Positions 1 to 5,020 of a stretch of DNA of 9,842 nt are shown here, piece after piece. The notes below the pieces were generated by a model. That model was given only the letters and a program-made list of their open reading frames with translations, was not told the origin of the DNA and made no database searches. The DNA lies in the NCBI GenBank assembly GCA_902806375.1, contig CADCWK010000056.1, positions 1 through 9,842 on the forward strand, read 5' to 3'. The position numbers were made by a program, and so were the translations under genes. The stretch is from an uncultured Thermomicrobiales bacterium. Its GTDB lineage: Bacteria; Chloroflexota; Chloroflexia; Thermomicrobiales; UBA6265. Numbering within the stretch: position 1 is the stretch's first letter; every line of letters begins with the position of its first letter.

Positions 1-556
1 GGAGCAGGTCGAAGTGGTGGATGCTCATGTCGAACAGGAGTGGATCCGGCATCTTCCAGCGGAAGTCGCCCGGCTTGAGGTGCAGCCGGAAGTTGCGCCG
101 GTAGGCGTTGCGCACGGAGAGGACATCGCCGATCCCGCCGCCGAGGATCAATTCGCGGATGCGGCGGGCCGGGCGGCTGTACCGGTAGTTCTGACTGACC
201 ATGGCGGTCAGGTTGGCGTCCCCGGCGGCGGCGATCACCGCGCGGGCGTCGGCGATGTTGGTCGAGACCGGCTTCTCGATCAGGACGTGCTTGCCGGCCG
301 CCAGCGCGGCTTCCGCTCCAGCCCGGTGGGTATCCGGCGGGGTAAGGACGAGGACACCCTCGGCGTCGCTGTCGGCCAGGCCCGTCTCCAGGTCGGCGTG
401 GACGTGCGCGGTCGAGAGGCCGAGGTTGGCGGTCGCCCACTCCCGGGACGCGGCGGACGGGTCGATGATGTCGACGATCTCGTAGTCGTCCGTGGTCTGG
501 ATCAGGGTCGCCCAGTTGCGACCCCAGCCGCCGAGGCCCGCGATGGCCAGACGCAT
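1..556 (-). CDS. Gfo/Idh/MocA family oxidoreductase, N-terminal part (gene runs off the left end)
   Basis: Reading the minus strand from the ATG at 556-554 gives 185 uninterrupted codons with no stop before the window edge, so the 3' end is missing. Residues 7-12 read GLGGWG, the GxGxxG dinucleotide loop of a Rossmann fold, followed by an acidic residue after the second strand (D32). The family signature EKP is at 94-96 (LIEKPVSTN), and residues 176-185 (DMSIHHFDLL) match the conserved D-x-x-x-H-x-x-D motif at the start of the catalytic alpha/beta domain. Proteins of this family are NAD(P)-dependent dehydrogenases of sugars, inositols or related polyols; the substrate cannot be told from this part. 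The start is secure: GGAGGAG lies 9 nt upstream (566-572) and a good promoter lies at 643-671. Full-length members are usually 330-390 residues, so roughly half is present. It is transcribed away from the cold-shock gene and separated from it by a terminator. Confidence 0.93.
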   Translation of the reverse strand, partial: MRLAIAGLGGWGRNWATLIQTTDDYEIVDIIDPSAASREWATANLGLSTAHVHADLETGLADSDAEGVLVLTPPDTHRAGAEAALAAGKHVLIEKPVSTNIADARAVIAAAGDANLTAMVSQNYRYSRPARRIRELILGGGIGDVLSVRNAYRRNFRLHLKPGDFRWKMPDPLLFDMSIHHFDLL

Positions 557-642
557 GGGACGTTGCTCCTCCGGCGGGTGAGCCGCCGTCGCGATGACTC
601 TCCGGCCGGTCCCGGTCGGACCCGTCCGGAGACAACCACCCA

Positions 643-671
643 AGTATCGCCGGGCCGGGTGCCGGGGACAA
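643..671 (-). promoter_or_regulatory. Candidate sigma-70-type promoter of the Gfo/Idh/MocA gene
   Basis: On the minus strand TTGTCC (671-666) and GATACT (648-643) are separated by exactly 17 bp. The predicted start of transcription, near 636, gives a leader of about 80 nt before the ATG at 556. The site lies between the cold-shock gene's terminator and the dehydrogenase gene, where a promoter is expected. It was found by eye; no transcript data. Confidence 0.5.
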
Positions 672-700
672 ACCGCCAGGCAAGGGGGACGGCCCTGAAA

Positions 701-746
701 ACACCCAACGGGTCCGCGACGACACCGTCGCGGACCCGTTGGGTGT
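701..746 (-). terminator. Strong intrinsic-type terminator downstream of the tandem cold-shock gene
   Basis: Positions 701-720 and 727-746 are perfect reverse complements (20 bp) around a 6-nt loop (721-726). On the minus strand the stem ends in TGT and runs into TTTC, a short U-tract. It begins 61 nt past the stop codon at 807 and precedes the next gene's promoter, which fits termination of the cold-shock transcript. On the plus strand no U-tract follows. Confidence 0.8.
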
Positions 747-806
747 GTGGTGCCGGATCATCTACCCAAGGGCAGGAGTGGCCCGGCGGCCGGTAAGGCG
801 TGAAGC

Positions 807-1484
807 CTAGTAGGAGCCGAAGTTGTCGCGGCGCTGGCGCGGCGGGTTGCCACTGCGCTCGGCGATGGTGACCTGCTCGGCGCGGGCACCCTTCTGGCCG
901 GCGTTGACGCGGAACTCGATGCGATCACCCTCGGCCGGGATGTCCCCGGAGAGCGCGGAGTGATGCACGAAGACGTCATCGCTGCTGCCGTCCTGCGAAG
1001 CGAACCCGAAACCCTTGTCCGGGTCGTACCACTTCACCGTACCGGAAGCCTGAGGAAGAGAGTCATAGTCCACGTTATCAAACCCACGACGAGCACCGCC
1101 GCCGCCAAAGCCGCCGCCTCCGCCATAAGACGAGCCGCCGCCGTAGCTACCGCCACCGCCGCCATAGGAGGAGCTGCCGCCGTAGCTACTGCCACCGCCG
1201 CCGCCACCGTAAGAAGAACCGCCGCCACCACCATAGCTGTCGCCATAGTCGCTGCGCTCGCGCTTGGGGCGCGGGGGCGTCGAGCTCCGCTCGAGTACTT
1301 CGACCTGCGCGGCATTCTCGCCACGCGGGCCGGGAACGATGTCGAACTGGATGCGGTCGCCCTCACCCAGCACTTCGAAACCAAGGGCCGACCGGTGGAC
1401 GAAGATATCGCCCGCTCCATCGTCGCGGCTGACAAAGCCGAAGCCCTTTTCCGTGTCGTACCATTTGACCGTTCCGGTTGCCAT
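807..1484 (-). CDS. Tandem cold-shock-domain protein with Gly/Ser/Tyr-rich linker
   Basis: A 225-residue protein, about three times the usual 65-70 residues of bacterial Csp proteins. The first cold-shock domain spans about 1-66 with RNP1 KGFGFVS (13-19) and RNP2 DIFVH (26-30). The second spans about 146-210 with KGFGFAS (157-163) and DVFVH (170-174). Both keep the aromatic surface that stacks on single-stranded RNA or DNA. They are joined by a basic stretch (PPRPKRER, 70-77) and a low-complexity linker (about 80-130) of Gly/Ser runs with Tyr every 6-9 residues; the tail (214-225) is again basic. The expected role is as a cytoplasmic nucleic-acid chaperone that melts RNA structure; the two domains should raise affinity or bridge strands. 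The ATG at 1484 is chosen because MATGTVKWY is the standard Csp N-terminus and AAAGG lies just upstream. The same reading frame stays open far upstream, but that part is antisense to proline dehydrogenase. It is a single-gene transcript with a long leader, a pattern seen in cold-regulated csp genes. Confidence 0.95.
   Translation of the reverse strand: MATGTVKWYDTEKGFGFVSRDDGAGDIFVHRSALGFEVLGEGDRIQFDIVPGPRGENAAQVEVLERSSTPPRPKRERSDYGDSYGGGGGSSYGGGGGGSSYGGSSSYGGGGGSYGGGSSYGGGGGFGGGGARRGFDNVDYDSLPQASGTVKWYDPDKGFGFASQDGSSDDVFVHHSALSGDIPAEGDRIEFRVNAGQKGARAEQVTIAERSGNPPRQRRDNFGSY
1095..1247 (-). repeat. Low-complexity GGN-rich repeat encoding the Gly/Ser/Tyr linker
   Basis: This in-gene stretch encodes linker residues 80-130 of the tandem cold-shock protein. 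The unit is an imperfect SSYGGGGG-like block with Tyr at 80, 84, 92, 101, 107, 114 and 120 and Phe at 126. In the mRNA it gives clusters of GGC/GGT codons; the plus strand is correspondingly CCG/CCA rich. Such tracts expand and contract easily by slippage, so length variation between strains is likely. Confidence 0.8.
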
Positions 1485-1593
1485 TGACCTTTGTGCTCCC
1501 GCCGCGTGTTCTGGGCGCCCTTGGTTGCCCGTACCGCAGCTGTGACCTTTGCGCGCCAGTCGTCCATGACCTGGCGTGCAGAGAAACAACGAT

Positions 1594-1617
1594 CCGCCGG
1601 GTGTGCACACCTGGCGG
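1594..1617. repeat. 24-nt near-perfect palindrome in the cold-shock leader
   Basis: The centre GGTGTGCACACC (1600-1611) is a perfect 12-bp palindrome. It is flanked by a G/T pair (1599/1612) and then by CCGCC (1594-1598) against GGCGG (1613-1617). It sits about 35-58 nt after the predicted transcription start and 110 nt before the ATG. It could be an operator for a dimeric regulator or, in the mRNA, a stem; the sequence cannot separate these. Confidence 0.6.
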
Positions 1618-1659
1618 TTTGCGCGAGGACGTTGTGACCATGGACCACGCGACCCGCCT

Positions 1660-1688
1660 AGCATACTCAAGGGGCCGCCACGCAACAA
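1660..1688 (-). promoter_or_regulatory. Candidate promoter of the tandem cold-shock gene
   Basis: On the minus strand TTGTTG (1688-1683) and TATGCT (1665-1660) are separated by exactly 17 bp. The predicted start near 1652 would give a leader of about 168 nt, similar in length to the leaders of cold-induced cspA-type mRNAs. Found by eye. Confidence 0.5.
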
Positions 1689-1870
1689 GATGTTTCCGCC
1701 CATAACCCGGTGCGAACAACGGATGTTAACCTTCCGGCGGCGAGCCGGGTCTCCGGGGGACGTTCCAAATGGCCGTTCTTTGTGCGGTCCGCTGCAAGCC
1801 CGTGGCCAGGCCAGGCCCGTTCGGACGAGGCACCCACGGACCGGATGCGCGCACCGACGGCCCGGTGAAG

Positions 1871-1879
1871 TGGGATACT
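1871..1879 (+). promoter_or_regulatory. Possible extended -10 promoter for proline dehydrogenase
   Basis: TGGGATACT fits a TGn-extended -10 element with hexamer GATACT, the same hexamer as in the Gfo/Idh/MocA promoter candidate. No convincing -35 hexamer lies 16-18 bp upstream, so support is weak. It would give a leader of about 115 nt. Confidence 0.3.
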
Positions 1880-2000
1880 TTCGCCCGATCGCGCTGCCGC
1901 TCCGGGCGACCCGCCTGCTTCCCGTTCCCGGGTGCAGCCATCGACCCGTCACCGTGCCAGCGCCCCGACGCCCCTCCGGGCGGGAAGAGGAATCGTCCCC

Positions 2001-2924
2001 ATGGATCTCCAGCAGGTGTTTCGTCGTCCGATCCTCGCCGTCGCCGACAACCCCGTGGTCGAGCGGACGATCCGGCGCAGCGGCGGGGGGCTCGTCAGCC
2101 GATTCGTGGCGGGTGAGACGCTCGACCTGGCCCTCGTCCAGGTCAGGCGGCTGGCGGAGAGCGACCTGACCGCGACGCTCGACCAGCTCGGGGAGAACGT
2201 CCGGACGGCAGCTGAGGCGACGACCGCCGTCGACAGTTACACGACGATCCTGAGCGAGCTGGCCGCCGCCGGGCTGGAACCGAACATCTCCGTCAAGCTG
2301 ACGATGCTCGGGCTGGACTTCGGAGACGAGGTCGCCCACGCCAACATGCTGCCGGTCCTGCGCCGTGCCGCCGAGGTGAAGGGATTCGTCCGGATCGACA
2401 TGGAAGGCTCGGCCTACACGGAGCAGACGATCGCGATCACCGAGCGGCTCCACGCCGAGTACCCCGGTGTCGTCGGGACGGTGATCCAGTCCTACCTGCG
2501 GCGCTCCGAGGCCGATGTCGAGCGGTTGACCCGGAAGAACATCCGCATCCGGCTGGTCAAGGGCGCCTACGCCGAGCCGGCAAGTGTCGCGTTCCAGGGC
2601 AGGGAGGCCGTCGACAACGCCTACCGTATGCTGCTGGTCCGGATGCTGGGTCGCGCGCCCTACCCGGCGATCGGCACGCATGACCCGGCGCTGATCGAGC
2701 TGACCAAGGAGCGGGCGACCACGCTCGGCCTGAGCCCTGATTCCTACGAGTTCCAGCTGCTGTACGGCGTCCGGCGGGACGAGCAAGTCAATCTCCGCCA
2801 GGCCGGCCACAACGTCCGGATTTACGTCCCGTATGGCACCGAGTGGTACCCGTACTTCACCCGTCGGATCGCCGAGCGCCCGGCCAACGCCCTGTTCGTC
2901 CTCCGGTCGCTGGTCGATCGCTGA
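2001..2924 (+). CDS. Proline dehydrogenase (monofunctional, FAD-dependent)
   Basis: A 307-residue protein, the normal size for monofunctional bacterial proline dehydrogenases such as the Thermus and Deinococcus enzymes. It oxidises L-proline to pyrroline-5-carboxylate with FAD and passes electrons to the quinone pool, the first step of proline use as carbon, nitrogen and energy source. Visible motifs of the beta/alpha-barrel: LDQLGE (60-65), SVKLTMLG (97-104), RIDMEGS (131-137), VIQSYLRR (161-168), IRLVKGAYAEP (183-193), GTHD (225-228), YEFQLLYGVRRD (249-260), and the C-terminal YFTRRIAERPAN (285-296), whose paired Arg (288, 289) bind the substrate carboxylate in this family. The ATG at 2001 is preferred over an in-frame ATG at 1932: GAGG lies 10 nt upstream and the protein begins as the family does, whereas the extra 23 residues are low-complexity. 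No pyrroline-5-carboxylate dehydrogenase is visible in the window. An LLM oxidoreductase follows after 70 nt, with no hairpin between. Confidence 0.95.
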   Translation: MDLQQVFRRPILAVADNPVVERTIRRSGGGLVSRFVAGETLDLALVQVRRLAESDLTATLDQLGENVRTAAEATTAVDSYTTILSELAAAGLEPNISVKLTMLGLDFGDEVAHANMLPVLRRAAEVKGFVRIDMEGSAYTEQTIAITERLHAEYPGVVGTVIQSYLRRSEADVERLTRKNIRIRLVKGAYAEPASVAFQGREAVDNAYRMLLVRMLGRAPYPAIGTHDPALIELTKERATTLGLSPDSYEFQLLYGVRRDEQVNLRQAGHNVRIYVPYGTEWYPYFTRRIAERPANALFVLRSLVDR

Positions 2925-2994
2925 CGGCCTCGGACCCACCCGGTGGCCCACCTCTCGGGCCTCGGTACGCACGGATCAGGAGCGGTTGACAGCG

Positions 2995-3858
2995 ATGCGA
3001 TATGGCGTGGTCTTCCCGCAGCGGGACATCGGACCGGATACTGGCGCGATCCGGGAGTACGTGGCCGGGGTCCAGGCACTCGGCTTCGACCATCTCGTCA
3101 TCTATGACCACGTCCTCGGTGCCGACACGACCGACCGGCCGGGCTGGACGGGGTATGACCTCGACGACGGCTTCCACGAGGTCTTCGTCCTGCTCGGCTT
3201 CATCGCCGCGATCGCGCCGGGCCTGGAACTCGTGACCGATGTCCTGATCCTGCCACAGCGCCAGACGACCCTCGTCGCCAAGCAGGCGGCCGAGGTCGAT
3301 ATCCTGACCGGCGGACGGTTCCGTCTGGGCGTGGGGGTCGGCTGGAACCCGGTCGAGTACGAGGCGCTGGGCGAGGACTTCCGGACCCGTGGCCGCCGCG
3401 TCGAGGAGCAGATCGACCTGCTCCGGCGGCTCTGGGTCGAGCCGTCGCTGGACTACACCGGCGCCCATCACCGGATCCCTGGCGCCGGGCTGACGTACAT
3501 GCCGGTCCAGCGGCCGATCCCGGTCTGGATCGGCGGGTCGGCCGACGTCACGCTCGACCGGGTCGGGCGGATCGGTGACGGCTGGTTCCCGCTCGGGACC
3601 CCGGACGCGGCGATGGCCGAGCGAATCGAGCGGGTCCGACGGGTCGCCGTCGCCAGTGGCCGGGACCCGGCGGCGATCGGGTTCGAGCCGACGATTTCCC
3701 TCAAGGCGGACCCGGCGACATGGCGCGAGACGGCCGAGCGCTGGGAGGCCATCGGCGCCACCCACGTCGCGCTCGATACGATGAACACCGGCTCGGTCAC
3801 CGTCGCCGATCACCTCGCGCTGCTCGGCCGCTGGCGGGCCAGTGTGCTGGATGGGTAG
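2995..3858 (+). CDS. LLM class (luciferase-like, probably F420-dependent) oxidoreductase, 287 aa
   Basis: The protein belongs to the bacterial luciferase-like TIM-barrel superfamily, which uses F420 or FMN. It starts MRYGVVFPQ, a standard strand-1 sequence of the family. LPQRQ is at 86-90, then AAEVDILTGGRFRLGVGVGWNPVEYEALG (98-126), the most conserved block, which contacts the cofactor; PVWIGG is at 176-181 and IGDGWFP at 193-199. Substrate is unknown; F420 rather than FMN use is inferred from resemblance to the F420 subfamily. The ATG at 2995 is chosen for the family N-terminus; AGGAG lies 12 nt upstream, somewhat far, and a TTG three codons earlier (2986) would be too close to it (3 nt). 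It follows proline dehydrogenase by 70 nt on the same strand, so the two are probably co-transcribed. Confidence 0.92.
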   Translation: MRYGVVFPQRDIGPDTGAIREYVAGVQALGFDHLVIYDHVLGADTTDRPGWTGYDLDDGFHEVFVLLGFIAAIAPGLELVTDVLILPQRQTTLVAKQAAEVDILTGGRFRLGVGVGWNPVEYEALGEDFRTRGRRVEEQIDLLRRLWVEPSLDYTGAHHRIPGAGLTYMPVQRPIPVWIGGSADVTLDRVGRIGDGWFPLGTPDAAMAERIERVRRVAVASGRDPAAIGFEPTISLKADPATWRETAERWEAIGATHVALDTMNTGSVTVADHLALLGRWRASVLDG

Positions 3859-4002
3859 GACCGACCGTCTCCGACGCCGGTGGCGAGTCGTCGCCGGCGG
3901 AGCGGCAGGGTCGCGGCCACGCTCTTGCTTCGCCACGTGGTCGATGGGCGCCCCGCGCAAGGCGGACCGAGTGGTCGCGCGCCCGACCTGGAGGATGTGA
4001 CC

Positions 4003-4788
4003 GTGGCAACGATTCGCGTCGGCGCACAGATCAAGAACCAGCACAGCGACTGGAAGGGCATGCGGCAGGCCTGGATCGACGCCGAGGAGCTCGGTGCCGA
4101 TACGCTGTACAACTGGGATCACTACTACCCGCTCAGTGGTGACCCAGACGGCAAGCACTTCGAGTGCTGGAGCATCCTCGCCGCGGTGGCCGAGGTGACC
4201 AGCCGGGTCCAGTTCGGTGCCCTGGTGACGTGCAACTCCTACCGGAACCCGAACCTGCTGGCCGATATGGCCCGGACGGTCGACCACATCTCAGAGGGCC
4301 GGCTGATCCTCGGGATCGGCTCCGGCTGGTTCCAGCGGGACTACGACGAGTACGGCTATGAGTTCGGGACCGCGCCGGACCGCCTCCGCGACCTCGGCGA
4401 GGCGCTGCCGGTCATCCGTGAGCGCTGGGAGCAGCTCAACCCGGCTCCGGTCGGTGGCACGGCGGGCATCCCGATCCTGATCGGCGGCAGCGGGCGCAAG
4501 GTGACGCTCAAGCTGGTCGCGAAGCACGCCCAGATCTGGAACGGGTTCGGCGATCCCGCCCTGGCCGGCGAACTCAGCGGCGTGATCGACGCCCACTGCG
4601 CGACCGTCGGCCGCAACCCGGCCGAGATCGAGCGGTCGATCATGATCGACGACGCCATGGTGTCCCGCGCCGACGAGTACGTTGCCAACGGGATCACGCA
4701 CCTGATCGTCGGGGTGGACGGACCGGACTACGACTTTGGGCCGCTCCGCGAACTGATCCAGTGGCGCGACAGCCGGCAGGGTTCCTGA
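4003..4788 (+). CDS. LLM class (luciferase-like, probably F420-dependent) oxidoreductase, 261 aa
   Basis: A second luciferase-like TIM-barrel oxidoreductase, clearly a different subfamily from its neighbour and not a recent duplicate. Landmarks: an acidic/aromatic block NWDHYYPL (37-44), HFECWSILAAVAE (52-64), an SRVQFGALVT strand (67-76), HISEGRLILGIGSGWFQRDYDEYG (95-118), IPILIGGSGRK (156-166) and IWNGFG (178-183). The last two form the phosphate-binding end of the barrel in this family. At 261 residues it is shorter than the common 280-350, but the fold blocks are all present. The GTG at 4003 is chosen because GGAGG (3990-3994) lies 8 nt upstream; a GTG at 3997 is too close. The gap of 144 nt to the previous gene has no clear terminator, so it may share that transcript. 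Substrate is not predictable; F420 dependence is inferred. Confidence 0.9.
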   Translation: MATIRVGAQIKNQHSDWKGMRQAWIDAEELGADTLYNWDHYYPLSGDPDGKHFECWSILAAVAEVTSRVQFGALVTCNSYRNPNLLADMARTVDHISEGRLILGIGSGWFQRDYDEYGYEFGTAPDRLRDLGEALPVIRERWEQLNPAPVGGTAGIPILIGGSGRKVTLKLVAKHAQIWNGFGDPALAGELSGVIDAHCATVGRNPAEIERSIMIDDAMVSRADEYVANGITHLIVGVDGPDYDFGPLRELIQWRDSRQGS

Positions 4789-4895
4789 GCCGATCCTGGC
4801 CGAACGCTCGTGGGGTCGATCGCGCCACGCCGGTCACGAGCTGACCCCTCCCTGGTTCCCGGCTCGCTCCCTTCGCTTCAGGGGTCGTCGACTCA

Positions 4896-4930
4896 CCGGT
4901 TCCGGGCAGGGGAGTCCCTGACCCAACCGG
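4896..4930 (+). terminator. Terminator-like imperfect hairpin downstream of the second LLM gene
   Basis: CCGGTT (4896-4901) pairs with AACCGG (4925-4930), GGG (4904-4906) with CCC (4922-4924), and CAGGG (4907-4911) with CCCTG (4916-4920) around a GAGT loop. That is 14 pairs with two small bulges. It begins 107 nt after the stop at 4788 and has no U-tract, so it may be a 3'-end protector or a factor-assisted terminator. A weaker 7-bp stem with a 22-nt loop (4806-4812/4835-4841) precedes it. Confidence 0.4.
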
Positions 4931-4970
4931 GGAATCCGCCCGTCTTCGGCAGAGCACGGTGACGATGCGC

Positions 4971-5000
4971 GAGGCCCCGGACCGACCGGTCCGGGGCCTC
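4971..5000. terminator. Bidirectional terminator hairpin between convergent genes
   Basis: Positions 4971-4983 and 4988-5000 are perfect reverse complements (13 bp, very GC-rich) around a 4-nt loop. It starts 20 nt past the permease stop (minus strand) and 182 nt past the LLM stop (plus strand). Plus-strand reading continues TTCGT; minus-strand reading has no U-tract. Position and symmetry fit a shared terminator, mainly for the permease. Confidence 0.65.
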
Positions 5001-5020
5001 TTCGTGCCCGGCGGTGGGGC

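Larger units (their letters stand above)
1485..2000. other. Divergent intergenic region (516 nt) between the cold-shock and proline dehydrogenase genes
   Basis: No credible gene lies here. The left part (1485-1652) is the predicted leader of the cold-shock mRNA, holding a 24-nt palindrome at 1594-1617 and two copies of the 9-mer CAAAGGTCA. A good minus-strand promoter is at 1660-1688. The right part (about 1690-2000) carries the presumed proline dehydrogenase promoter and leader; an extended -10 candidate is at 1871-1879. Between about 1690 and 1870 I see no strong structure. Open frames crossing the region on both strands are GC-driven and match no recognisable protein. Confidence 0.7.

Noticed and set aside
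1095..1247. Repeated CCGCC-rich blocks looking like a tandem or CRISPR-type array
   Set aside because: The units are imperfect, in frame and encode the Gly/Ser/Tyr linker; there are no uniform repeats and unique spacers.
1034..1567. Upstream ORF in the cold-shock leader (ATG at 1567) overlapping the cold-shock gene out of frame
   Set aside because: It runs through the linker-coding region as Ala/Val/Thr-rich shadow sequence, has only a weak SD, and nothing about its residues looks selected.
1485..2972. Upstream extension of the cold-shock frame on the minus strand (would give a 721-residue protein)
   Set aside because: The extra part is antisense to proline dehydrogenase and its promoter region, has no recognisable domain and is rich in Arg/Gly/Pro/Asp as expected of a GC-rich shadow frame; the Csp N-terminus is unmistakable at 1484.
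2986..2991. Perfect TTGACA hexamer just before the first LLM start codon
   Set aside because: No -10 element lies 16-18 bp downstream, and a promoter there would start transcription inside the gene.
2857..4287. 476-codon open frame on the minus strand
   Set aside because: Antisense to both LLM genes, which have strong motifs; low-complexity Arg/Asp/Pro composition.
4789..5020. tRNA-like or small RNA gene in the convergent gap
   Set aside because: The GGTTCC and CCGG pieces do not assemble into a cloverleaf; the region is explained by terminator-like hairpins.
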